Assembly (NCBI GenBank): GCA_001687465.1
Contig: LVLI01001173.1
Location: 1 to 30,555, forward strand
Reading direction: 5' to 3'
DNA: 30,555 bases
Source of the DNA: Halocafeteria seosinensis
Taxonomy: Eukaryota > Sar > Bigyra > Bicosoecida
Within the stretch, counting starts at the first letter, position 1, and every line of letters begins with the position of its first letter. The position numbers and the translations under genes were made by a program. Below the pieces are notes generated by a model that made no database searches, was not told the DNA's origin, and saw only the letters and a program-made list of their open reading frames with translations. This document shows, in pieces, positions 1 to 9,430 of the stretch.

Positions 1-556
1 GAGGAGCCATGCCTGCGCCCACAATGTCAGAGGTACCGACAAGGCTCAGTCTGGCAGGAGAAGACCCTGAGCCTGCCACAGCGGCGCCAACGCCAAGACC
101 GGTTGCAGCAGCGCAGGCAGGATGAAGTGTTGCTCCCGACGCAACAGTTGTGACCAATGACAAGCCTCCACCTGACGCAGGGGGCTCCCCTGAGATTCCG
201 TCCACCTCATTTTCGTCATCATAGCCCAGATTAAAGTACATCTCCTGCTCGAGATCGAAGAAGGTGCAGCTACCCAGGTCTTTCTGAAGCCACGAAGCCG
301 GTTCCCACGTCCGTGCTGCCTCTGGGTAGCCCTTCCAGTGGACGAGGATCCGCTTGTCGTGGAGCCTGACCGAGGGGTCAAAGGACCCCAAAAACCGGAC
401 CGGAACATTCGATCGCGGTCGGGTTTCTGCCCATGTCTGACTACAAAATGATCTTAGTTTCACATGATTGGGACCTGGTTTCAACGGAGTTTGCCCAAGC
501 GTAGCGTTCAGTCTTGTGGGTGAGGCAGTCACTGAGGCTCCACCCACACCATCCAT
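1..556 (-). CDS. Chromodomain-containing protein, partial (C-terminus beyond the left edge)
   Basis: The frame starting at the ATG at 556-554 stays open to base 1, giving about 185 codons. Near residues 58-90 it reads KRILVHWKGYPEAARTWEP, the central strands and aromatic cage region of a chromodomain; the family consensus is roughly LVKWKGY...TWEP. Such domains bind methylated lysines on histone tails, in nuclear chromatin proteins and also at the ends of chromovirus integrases. Here the region before the domain is short and lacks integrase core motifs, and what follows is acidic then Gly/Ala/Ser-rich, so a host nuclear protein is the simpler reading. An in-frame stop lies just upstream of the ATG, near 573. 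It is downstream of, and on the same strand as, the OLD-family gene (144-bp gap). A retroelement fragment cannot be excluded, because the rest lies outside the window. The chromodomain match is seen directly; histone binding is inferred. Confidence 0.62.
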   Translation of the reverse strand, partial: MDGVGGASVTASPTRLNATLGQTPLKPGPNHVKLRSFCSQTWAETRPRSNVPVRFLGSFDPSVRLHDKRILVHWKGYPEAARTWEPASWLQKDLGSCTFFDLEQEMYFNLGYDDENEVDGISGEPPASGGGLSLVTTVASGATLHPACAAATGLGVGAAVAGSGSSPARLSLVGTSDIVGAGMAP

Positions 557-700
557 TCCGGGACGGAGAACTTAGAAGCCACACGTCTCTCACTGCAATA
601 CATGGTACACGGGAAATGGGTAGTATTGCATCTATGTATTTGTTCCGCAAGGTGTGGTAAGGTATTACACTTCCTACGTGTGATGCAGTTTTCTTCCTTG

Positions 701-2632
701 TTAGGTCAGCTTTGCTATTGCTCGAAGAAGGAAAGCCATAGTCCGAGCAGCGTAGGGATTTATACCGCTATCTCCAGAAGGTTCAGGAAGATCATCAAGA
801 TTTTGGTGGTGATTACAGTCTTGATTGCAACGAAGTGGGTCTGGATAGAACCACTCAATGTTTTGGGAATTGCTCTGATACATCTGACGATGTTGTGCAT
901 AAAATCGCACCCAATCATTACTTGCGTATTTTGCAACTTCACTAATTGCATGTGACGAGCTTGCCTTGCGTTTGCGACGTCTCAATGCAGCAGGTGGCAA
1001 TAATGATTCAATTTCCCCAAAAGGGATAACTGAGATGGGAAGATTTTCAAAACACCGTACTAACACTTCCGCAAGACTTTCCCTGGCAATTGCGATATCA
1101 TCCTGGGTTTCATTCTCGCTTTGCGTTGCTTCGATTCCATTATCTTTAAGAATATCACGTGTGTTTCCATCGAATCGAACGTCCGAAGTGTCGATATTAC
1201 ACCCAAATAAGCTCATCATTTTGGTCAAAGGAGCGCCACCGTTCCCGGGCATGCAGAAGTCCACATCAACCCACATGTAGGCATCCACTCCCAAGGATCG
1301 CAGGAGGTCTAAAAGTTCAACCAGGTTGCCTAGACCTCCAAAACCGAGAAACAGAGGATCAGCTGGCGGAAAATCCACATTGAGCCCGCAACGAGCGTCG
1401 CAGTCTTTGAGATGGCTATGGAATTCTTTTAACTTGAGGTACATGTATCTGAATATTAGAGCATCTGTAGGGTTTTCTGCTAATACCACCAATTCTCTGA
1501 ATAGGCCCTCAAGCAAGGGACTAAGCAGAGGCGTCGCAGGGTCTCGTATCGGAATTTTATCGAAAGACACACTGTTTACTTTTGGATAACCATCGCTGGT
1601 TCTCGAGCAACGCGATATACGGACATTTGCGGCTCTGAGGCCAAAAGTGGTACCACTGCTGGGAATACGACGCGACAACAAATGAGTCATCAATCCCCTA
1701 AACATACTGACCTGGTGCGACACGATATATAATCGCATTTTCACTCTGGAGAACAAAGAAAGCAAGAGTGCCGCAAACCGCTCTGCTTGAAGTGAATTTA
1801 GATGCGCTTCCGGCTCATCGATCGCAAGAATTACACCGTTTGGGTCGTCAGTTCCATCAGACAGTAATGGGCAGCGAAGGCTTAAGAATAGCAGCAAAGT
1901 AACAATGGATCGCACTCCGAGTCCATGCGCAGCTAAGGGGGTGGTCGCGTTCCGTAACTTGCTTGTGTGGGGATCACTGCTCACAGCCTTGTAGAGAACG
2001 TGGTCGTCGTTAATGTTGTCGAAGACCAGAAATTCATAACACGGATACTGCGCTGTTTCAGGTGTAACCATGAGCATTATGTCCATATCAAACACGCTTT
2101 GAAACGATTGCTTTAGCCAGGACAGAAGGGGAACGTTCTGTTTTGATGCATTCCCTTCTCCAGAGTGAGTTATTTCATTTAGCAATGGATGGGAAGGTCG
2201 CCCTGAATGACCTTCTCCGTTTATGATTCTTTCCAAACGCTCGCCGTAGCAGGCATTGATTCGCGGAAATCCGTCGACACAGTCTATCGACCGACTTTCC
2301 TGTCGAGGTTCGACAGACTCGTGGGGATTCCCATCGAAGAAATCCACAAAGTGGGCGTACCCATAGTTACCATCACGCCGCAACTCGGGCATTCCAAGTG
2401 CTTGTGTCCTAGCTAAGTTCCGGACTCGGCAGAAACCGGCTGTTTCTGAGAGTATCTGAGTCTTCCATGTGTTGTTCGGGCCACAAATCAATTCTAGACT
2501 ACTCTCTTTTTCATTAGGGGAACGAGGCAAAAGCTGCCGATCACAAGTCCACACTTGAGGTGACGAGCCTTCTTCGGCGCGTCGGGTGTAACTAGTATGC
2601 TGCTCTTTCGGGGGGCTCTTGGCCTCCGTCAT
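701..2632 (-). CDS. OLD-family ATPase with C-terminal TOPRIM nuclease domain
   Basis: A 643-residue intronless frame. The N-terminal half is an ABC/SMC-like ATPase: P-loop GPNNTWKT (51-58), a signature-like GLGVRSIV (237-244), Walker B ILAIDEPEAHL (268-278) and H-loop IVSH (303-306). The C-terminal half is a TOPRIM fold: VVLAENPTD (382-390, catalytic Glu386), a Gly-rich turn GFGGLGN, the acidic pair VDVDF (Asp456, Asp458), and a later PFGEIESLL. In bacteria this order defines the OLD (overcoming lysogenization defect) family, ATP-dependent DNA nucleases that act in phage defence, sometimes with a helicase partner. No helicase lies next to it here. The P-loop is odd: the Gly before the catalytic Lys is Trp56 (family norm NNSGKT), which may weaken ATP binding. 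The lack of introns beside intron-bearing genes fits acquisition from bacteria, but that is inference. Start chosen at the first ATG of the frame. Confidence 0.85.
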   Translation of the reverse strand: MTEAKSPPKEQHTSYTRRAEEGSSPQVWTCDRQLLPRSPNEKESSLELICGPNNTWKTQILSETAGFCRVRNLARTQALGMPELRRDGNYGYAHFVDFFDGNPHESVEPRQESRSIDCVDGFPRINACYGERLERIINGEGHSGRPSHPLLNEITHSGEGNASKQNVPLLSWLKQSFQSVFDMDIMLMVTPETAQYPCYEFLVFDNINDDHVLYKAVSSDPHTSKLRNATTPLAAHGLGVRSIVTLLLFLSLRCPLLSDGTDDPNGVILAIDEPEAHLNSLQAERFAALLLSLFSRVKMRLYIVSHQVSMFRGLMTHLLSRRIPSSGTTFGLRAANVRISRCSRTSDGYPKVNSVSFDKIPIRDPATPLLSPLLEGLFRELVVLAENPTDALIFRYMYLKLKEFHSHLKDCDARCGLNVDFPPADPLFLGFGGLGNLVELLDLLRSLGVDAYMWVDVDFCMPGNGGAPLTKMMSLFGCNIDTSDVRFDGNTRDILKDNGIEATQSENETQDDIAIARESLAEVLVRCFENLPISVIPFGEIESLLPPAALRRRKRKASSSHAISEVAKYASNDWVRFYAQHRQMYQSNSQNIEWFYPDPLRCNQDCNHHQNLDDLPEPSGDSGINPYAARTMAFLLRAIAKLT

Positions 2633-5161
2633 TGTGTAAACTCTTTCCGCTCCGTTCGATAATGTATCTCAAGAAAAGATAAGGTTGGTGCAGCAACAGT
2701 CTGGTCTAAAATGTACAGTGAGCGCGTTCGCAACGTCCCAGGAAAAAGAATAAGGTGTTCTGATTTATGCTTCGCCCGCATTCAATAGGTGGTGGTGGCT
2801 GGTCTCTCGTCTCTGTTCTATTGTTAAACTGACGCAGTCTGAGTAAGGGAGCGTGGGACCAGGCCCATCCCCAGGTTTATCAAGCAAGAAGAGATCAGGG
2901 GCGTGCCGGTAAAGATAGCGGTGACCGCTTTGTCTGTTTGACCGCCCCTGTCTCAGGGTGCCCGACCGTAAAACAGTGCTCAATGGGGCAAGTCGTAAAT
3001 CAATTGTCGCTATTGTGTGTACTATTGGATATACATATTTGTGGTATATTTTCTACATCAGAAAGTTGTATACACCCTTCATTGGTGGTAACGTCTGTTT
3101 GAACAACTTTGAATTCCAGCTGCCGCCTCGGTTGGGAAGGCAACTTGAACCTGCCTGCCGGCATCCCGCGCCCCAGGAATTTAGATAATTCAGAGAGAGT
3201 GTCCCGGACACTAACCGGCGACAGAGACAGCTTTTGTAAAAAATGCTGGGACATGATATGAAAGCATATCAGATATATAGTGCTACTGTCTACTATGAAC
3301 CAATAAAAGATAGTACGTGGGTATGTGGTATCTATTTGGCGTACTAGTACCCTACTGCCCCACAGCCCTATAGCAGTCCCAACCAGACGGAACACTGGTC
3401 ACTACATCGTGAAGGAAGCGAGAATAGGTTGAGAAGTGTCGTCGAACTTGAGGCGAGTCAGTTGCTTAAGGATATTTACGTAGCCAACGTTGAAACTCCG
3501 GCTTTACTGGGCTTCGTCGATGCTCCTTCAGCCATCGGTGAATCACCGTAAATGGAGTTGCAGGTTGCAAGTCTATTGCAATTGCGAAACGTCTATTATG
3601 CCCATCTTATGATATCTGATGGCGGTGGAGTACTTGAGGCCCAGCAATTCTTTTTTTTTTTTTTAGCCCAATCCTAACGTACCTGGGGATCCCCGCGAAT
3701 TCCAGATCACCGCAGTAAGCGAAGATACTGGCTGTAGAACGCACCCACTCCGATAGGTTCGGGAGCTGCAGAAAGCTCCTATATCCCAAAAAATAGACAT
3801 GATAGTTGTAGCAGAGAAATTTCTCATCACGATCTGTCCCAGATTATACACTTCTTTTCGGCCCGAAAGTGTTCTTCCGGCGGCTCCCGACTCTTATTTT
3901 CCTCAAAATGTTGGGACTGGGGCAGCTTTTGTGGGACTTGCCCTGGGAATTAGGATGCCGAAAAGTCCGTCCCGCCCACACACTCAGTCGCCGAGCCAGC
4001 GATCGCTTGAAGCCTTGACGTCTTTTTGTGGCCCGACAGCGCCGGCTGTTGGGTGCCATACTTCCCCAGCTGGGGATGGGGATTCCATTGGGGAAGGCTT
4101 CCCGGGAAGCCTCCAGGGAACATGTTACGTGTGACTCATGTGACCCCACGTCCAGGTCGCATACCCCCACATGCGATTATTTTGCATAAGAACCATACAA
4201 GCATATTCATTATATCTAAACAAGGCCCTGTCTCAGTGTTTAAGGTCCATATGGATGCGTTACTAGTGATTTAGCAGTGATGGTTTGCTAAGAACCTGTT
4301 CCCGTACAACTGGCGCAGATTTAGGTCGGCCCTGGGCTCTCTAAGTTTGGTTCCTTCCGCCGGGAACCGTCGCATCTGCACTGGCGGTCTGCCTATCCAC
4401 GGAAGATCTCTTACATATATGTTCTTCGAATTTGTGCTCCTAGATTCATACATACAAGCAACCTGAAACGCCACTGCCACTTGGAATCAGTTCGTGGAGA
4501 AGTAGTGCAGAAGGGAGTCCAGCAACGAATCGAAAGAAAAAAGCTGCGCTCACACGACCGCATTCGAAGATATGTATGACTATGAAGACACTTTTGGCGA
4601 TGATGACAAGTTGCTGCCCATTCTTCGAACGGGAACAACTTGCCTCTTCTCGCTGACCGGGATGACTGGTCCGATTTTCGGACCGGAATGCCGACGTGAG
4701 AACTGCGTTCTCGAAGTACCCAATGGACTTTAATGTCTACTCGTATTTACATTTTTGTATACTTACCGTGTCACCATCATGCGACTGCGACGTGAATGCA
4801 CGCAACAAAGTTGGGGGGGGGGGGCTCTCCCAATACATGGAAAGCTCCATATCTCAAAAATCCTGAGTCCAGATAGCGTAACATGGACGTAGCGTTGCGC
4901 TAGTTCCCGATGAAATGAAACCGACAGGTTGAAGAGGGTCCTACCAGCACAGGATCCGTTGGGGGCGGGAAAGTAGACGATTTGTTTGTCGTGTCGTGTT
5001 CCACAAAGCTGAGGCATTTGTCGTGCGTGTCTACACGTCGTATACAAGATGATTGTCGAGCTGGATTCATGATATACTGCTAGTTTAGGTTGATATGCAC
5101 CTGGCGTGCAGTTGGTCCTCTTCTCGAATGAGGAGAGAAATGGCTCGGAAGCAAGTTTGAA
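2633..5161. other. 2.5-kb stretch without a supportable gene
   Basis: Open frames here are short (at most about 150 codons), overlap each other on both strands, and show no recognisable domain or credible exon-intron chain. Visible features are a run of 14 T (3651-3664), a run of 12 G (4813-4824) and a short perfect hairpin at 4668-4684. The part immediately before 5162 should hold the promoter of the three-exon gene, and the part after 2632 the promoter of the OLD-family gene. I see no tRNA or rRNA. Confidence 0.5.
4668..4684. repeat. Perfect short inverted repeat (7-bp arms, 3-nt loop)
   Basis: GGTCCGA, then TTT, then TCGGACC. It could form a small hairpin or be a dyad protein-binding site. 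It lies in an otherwise empty region and no function can be assigned. Confidence 0.4.
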
Positions 5162-5948
5162 ATGAGCCATGACTACAGCGTATTCACCATAATCCGCGAT
5201 AATGACGCCCATAGAGCCTCATTCGTAGCTCAGTCTCCCTCATTGGACGATCAGGTCACCACCAGTGGCACTGGAAGTGCCTCAGCAGGAGGAGAAAATG
5301 AACATGAACATGTTGAAGCACTGGTCCCGGGGCCTTGGAGGCAGCGTTTCGTGGAATTGCAGATGCAACGGGACCTGGAATTGAGTTCCACGCGGTGTTC
5401 CAGAGACCATGGCCGTCAACCCGCGAGTGGACCAAGGAGACGTTTCCCAACCTTGCAAGAGCTCTGTGTGAAAACTATCAGTGAACGACCCTGGCTCATT
5501 CGAGGTAAATAAACACTTGCAATAGTTGTCTTCGTCATAAATATGACGTGTATATGTGTCGCCCTGAATCATGTGCTGCAGACAATAATTTGACATGGGT
5601 AAGCGAAGAAAACTGCTTGCAAATTCTGGGAGTCTTGATGAAAAAATTGAAATTAACCCCTCGCTTAGTCATGGAATTCCGCAACACGGGACACGAAAGA
5701 GTACGAGAGTAAGTGCGCTCGGAAGGTGGTTGTGTGTTTAGAAAATGGCTGATCCCGAGCTAATATCTAAATCTATCGGTTCGTAAACGAGAACGTTACG
5801 CACTTTCCATTGCACCCCTACAAGCCTCACATGTATAAATGTGTACGTCCGTGTTTTCACGTGCAGAGCATTAAAAGACTTTGACGTGCTAGCAGGGATG
5901 AGCATAAAAGAGCCAGAGCCACAGTTTCGTCCTACCTATCAAGGTTGA
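5162..5948 (+). CDS. Hypothetical protein, three exons (183 aa)
   Basis: Exons 5162-5504, 5582-5708 and 5867-5948 join in frame through GT-AG introns of 77 and 158 nt (donors GTAAAT and GTAAGT, acceptors GCAG). Together they make exactly 184 codons with the stop at 5946-5948. Residues 1-90 are polar and probably disordered. From about residue 100 a helical block begins, with TLQELCVKTISERPWLI, then EENCLQILGVLMKKLKLTP. This pattern recalls the helical leaders found before leucine-rich repeats or in elongin-A-like proteins, but I do not recognise the family. It ends 23 bp from the NAA15 stop codon, in tail-to-tail orientation, so the two transcripts' 3' ends probably overlap. The splice joins are well supported by phase; function is unknown. 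Confidence 0.62.
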
Positions 5949-5971
5949 GCATTGGGCACTTCACCATGCTT

Positions 5972-8900
5972 TCAAGAGTTAGATACGGAGATGGATTGCA
6001 ATCCACTGGTTATCTGTTCAATGTCCCCGCTGTACTCGCGAATCATCTCTAGCGTTGCTTCGGATAAGTTGCTGTCCTCCTGGGCATTCTTAACAGTCTC
6101 ATTGACTACCTGAGCAATCTTCTCCGGTGACAAGTGCGATATATCTCCAGTGGAAGACTTTAAGTCTCTTAAATGCTTTATAGCCTGTAAAGGCTTGTTC
6201 CTTAAAGCAGCAACGTGAGCAGCTAGCGCTTGCGTTTCTGCAACATCTGGAGCATTTTTCACTAATTCACAGACTACCTCGTAGGCCTTCTGGAGGGGGT
6301 TCTCTTCTTTCAAGTAAGATTTGCCTTCTGCATCGTCGTCGGTCTTCTTGTTCTTTGCTTTATTTTCACTGTCCTCAGTCTCATTTTCTGTCGCTTTATT
6401 ACTATCCTCGTTTTTCTTCTTTTTTGCTTTTTCTTTCCTCATCTTTTGCTTGGCTTTCTTTTTCTCCGAAGCGCTCATGGCTGCCCATTCCTCCTCAGTA
6501 TATTCTCCGTTCTCTCGAGAAACGTCTCGCTTGAGAGAAGGGTCTAGATGCAAACGCAACCAGCATCGTGCCATTCCTGACGCGGCTTGAACAAAAAATG
6601 GATGACGGCGCCACCGTTCTTCGAGGAATAAGAACTGCAGCCAATAGAAGAACGGAAAATATTTTCATATACTCCAATGTTTGTTAAATTTACCAACCAC
6701 TAACTTACGTCAATATAGGAACGCAGTGTCATTCTTCTCAAGCAATACTGATGAAAATCAAACTGGTCTTCTTTGAAATCCTCAAAGTGCTTGAGAGTGT
6801 TACCAAACCGCTTGAGGGCCATTGCAACATTATTGTAAGTTTCGTACGACTTTGCAGCTTCTAGTTCGAACCAGATCGTTTGTAAATCTACCAAGTACAC
6901 CATAGGGTCCCCTTCTTGCTGCAAATGAGTACAGGAACAATGGTGCTATCTATGCCACCCCTGGACAGTTCTATAAAATGACTTACTCGAGCAAACAAGG
7001 ACGCATTCTCGTTCGCTTCCTCCTGTCTTCCAGCGCGAAACAAATACTTGACACATTTTGTGTTGATATATCGATCTGCTAGGTCTAGTTTCGTTGCCTC
7101 CAACAATAGTTCCGCAGCTTCTTGTATTCTACCGAGTTTTTTCAAAATCCTAGCTTTCGTCATATACAGTTCAATCGTGGTTGGCGTGTGCTCTATAGCA
7201 GTGTCAATCAGTTCTAGCGCTTTTTCTAAATTGCCTAAGCGAAGATGGTGATTAGAAGCCATATAGAAGGACCATAAACAAGTGCATGGTTCATAGTTTT
7301 CCAGGCTAGGGTCAGAAACATTAGTCCGGCGGTAGTTCTTAATAGCTGTAAATGCTCGCTGGGCGCTATCGAGATAGTTATCCAGCAGCAAAGACTCCAG
7401 TACTTTGACCTTGTCTTGGTTTTCGTACAGGCTTTTTATGTCTTGGGCTAGAGAGTATACACCCTTATTGATTCCGGCTTTTAGATACTCATCCAACTGA
7501 GACTTGAATTCTGCATGGCTTGCAGGCAAGAACGTGAGCGGTATTCGCTTGACGGCCTTACATCTAGGATTCTCTTCATGCAGTTCGTTATATAGCTGAA
7601 GAAAGGTGTCAACCAGTGCATCCGACAATTCTTCCCGGTGCACCGGGAGTTCGCATCCTCGTGCGGCTTGTGTTCCTCTTGCTGCACTATGAGCATTGTA
7701 AACACTGTTACTAAGTGTTCCTGATACTTGTTGCGAGTCGACTAATTCGTTTCGCCTCAAGACTGTTGCATACTCTGGTTTCTCTAGAATGCAAGCTTGT
7801 AGACCACGATGATAATTGTAATTTTCCGGATTGATATCCTTTAACAAATATCGCCACAAGGGCATTGCCTCATCGAATCTCCCCAGTTTAGTCAAGATAG
7901 TTGCCTGCCGCTCGGCAGCAGCTGGCCTGTCTCTAATTTTCTTCGTATTCCTTGTCAGTTCTTCTAACGCTTTCTCGTACTGCTCATCCTCTTCTAGTAT
8001 CCTTGATTTATACAAGACTAACTCATTTAGATCATATGACGATTTCTTGGCTTCTTCCTTACTAGCTGCGGCAGCAGCATCTAACGTTCCCTCGTATTGG
8101 GATAACACTTCCACCGCGAGACCAGTATTCCCGGCAACATGATGCCCCACAGCGAATCCTACCCAAGCAAGTTTATTACTTCCTTTCAAACTCAGTAGTT
8201 TCCTCTGAGTCTCCGAGAACCCTTTAATATCACGAATTTGCATTTGTAGCAGTCCTTGGTCCCGTAAGATTTGCATATTTTCCGGATCAAGTCGCAATGC
8301 TTGAGAATACGCCTTAACTGCTTCGGCATAATCTCCCGTACTGCGATGAAATAAACCGTACACGTGCCAGCATACATGAGACCGTAAATCATTTTTGAGC
8401 CCAGCTCGAATTAATTCCCGAGCTTCCTCACTTCGCTTAAGAGCGTTGAGAATCAGTCCCTTCATGGCCATGGTCTCTGTAGCACAAAATTCCACCAAGA
8501 GTCCCGTTTTCCGTTTTCGTTGAAACCAACGTCCACAAATTGGTTTGGGCTTTCTGGGAGACAAGTTCCCCCGTGTAACAAAGATGGTTTTGACGTACCT
8601 CCATGATCCTTATGCTTCTTCAGGATACCATCGGCCAATTTCAAGCCCCGTTTATACTGCTTTCGCTCGTAGCATTGGATCATTTGGCGAAAGTTGGACC
8701 CCTGTAGAAACATAAACAACAGATGTAGCACTCCATTGACCTCGTATAAGCCTCTTAAATGGACCATAATGAACGATTGGGCAAATAATGCCTTGTGCAT
8801 CGCTGCTTAGTGTCCTGGTTGGTCTCCATTTAGAGGCCCCACAGCCAGGACAGATAGTGGCGATGCTTCCCTTTCTCCCGACCATCGTTGTGGGCGTGTA

Positions 8901-9185
8901 TGTAGCCACTCTATGGGGTATAACAGGGTGTATATACAGTCAATAAGACGTGTAATAATGCCCTCAATACTGACACCCAGGTCTTTGAGAGCCAATTGCA
9001 CCACCTTCATCCCACTTAATTCGACATTTTCACACATCATCCGGTAGAGAATTGAATACTCTATCGAACGATGTCACCGGATGGAGTATGTCACGGACGG
9101 AAATGCATGAAAAAAGGGCTTAAAGTCGTACCTCTTTGCTGGACAGGGCGTCCTTGCCCTGTCCCTTCCGGGCGGAAGACGACAT
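5972..9185 (-). CDS. NAA15: NAA15, auxiliary subunit of the NatA N-terminal acetyltransferase complex
   Basis: Five exons on the minus strand: 9185-9132, 8701-8599, 8476-6987, 6918-6709 and 6634-5972, with introns of 430, 122, 68 and 74 nt. They join in frame to 839 residues, close to the roughly 866 of animal NAA15. The N-terminus ends SSKE, then FRQMIQCYERKQYKRGLKLA follows. Family landmarks include ETMAMKGLILNALKRSEEA, SHVCWHVYGLFHRS, NMQILRDQGLLQMQIRD, DQFDFHQYCLRRMTLRSY and HPFFVQAA. The whole is a tandem TPR-like helical solenoid. It carries the catalytic subunit NAA10 and anchors NatA at the ribosome, where newly made proteins starting with Ser, Ala, Thr, Gly, Val or Cys are acetylated. 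The C-terminal third has the usual Lys/Glu-rich basic stretch (EKKKAKQKMRKEKAKKKK). The 54-bp first exon, found by its family-like ending and a phase-0 donor, is the least certain part. Confidence 0.93.
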
Positions 9186-9430
9186 TCCTTTGATATGCGC
9201 GGACAGATAGCACAAAACTAGTTTATACCGAGATTAACCTCTTGTACACGCAAGCAAAGAGAGGACAATGAGGTGAAACAGAGGGGATATACAGGATCTA
9301 CAGACGTGTATATGTCGTCCCGGAAATCTTCATCCCGGGCGCTCAGCCCGGAAACTTTGTCGTCTATTTACACGTGTTTCCGTATGCTTGTCAGTTGTCA
9401 GACGCATCCCATGGCCTAGAGGAAAGGATA
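9186..9430. promoter_or_regulatory. Divergent promoter region between NAA15 and the deaminase gene
   Basis: A 245-bp gap separates the two start codons, which point away from each other, so both promoters and 5' UTRs must lie here or overlap the first exons. It holds two CCCGG-containing blocks, near 9318-9325 and 9335-9352. I see no clear TATA box. The role is inferred from layout only. Confidence 0.45.

Noticed and set aside
46-408. Minus-strand frame of 120 codons at the left end
   Set aside because: It is an out-of-frame shadow of the chromodomain reading frame, which is open from 556 to the window edge and has the recognisable motif.
3000-3395. Minus-strand frame of 131 codons
   Set aside because: Composition looks random, there is no domain, and no plausible exon partners.
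4763-5212. Minus-strand frame of 149 codons with ATG
   Set aside because: It overlaps the start of the three-exon gene, runs through a 12-G homopolymer, and has no domain or amino-acid pattern of a folded protein.
8462-8909. Alternative NAA15 starts in frames running upstream of 8701
   Set aside because: They lack the family's N-terminus. A TTTCTACAG acceptor sits exactly before the conserved block, and an upstream 54-bp exon ending SSKE joins it in phase.
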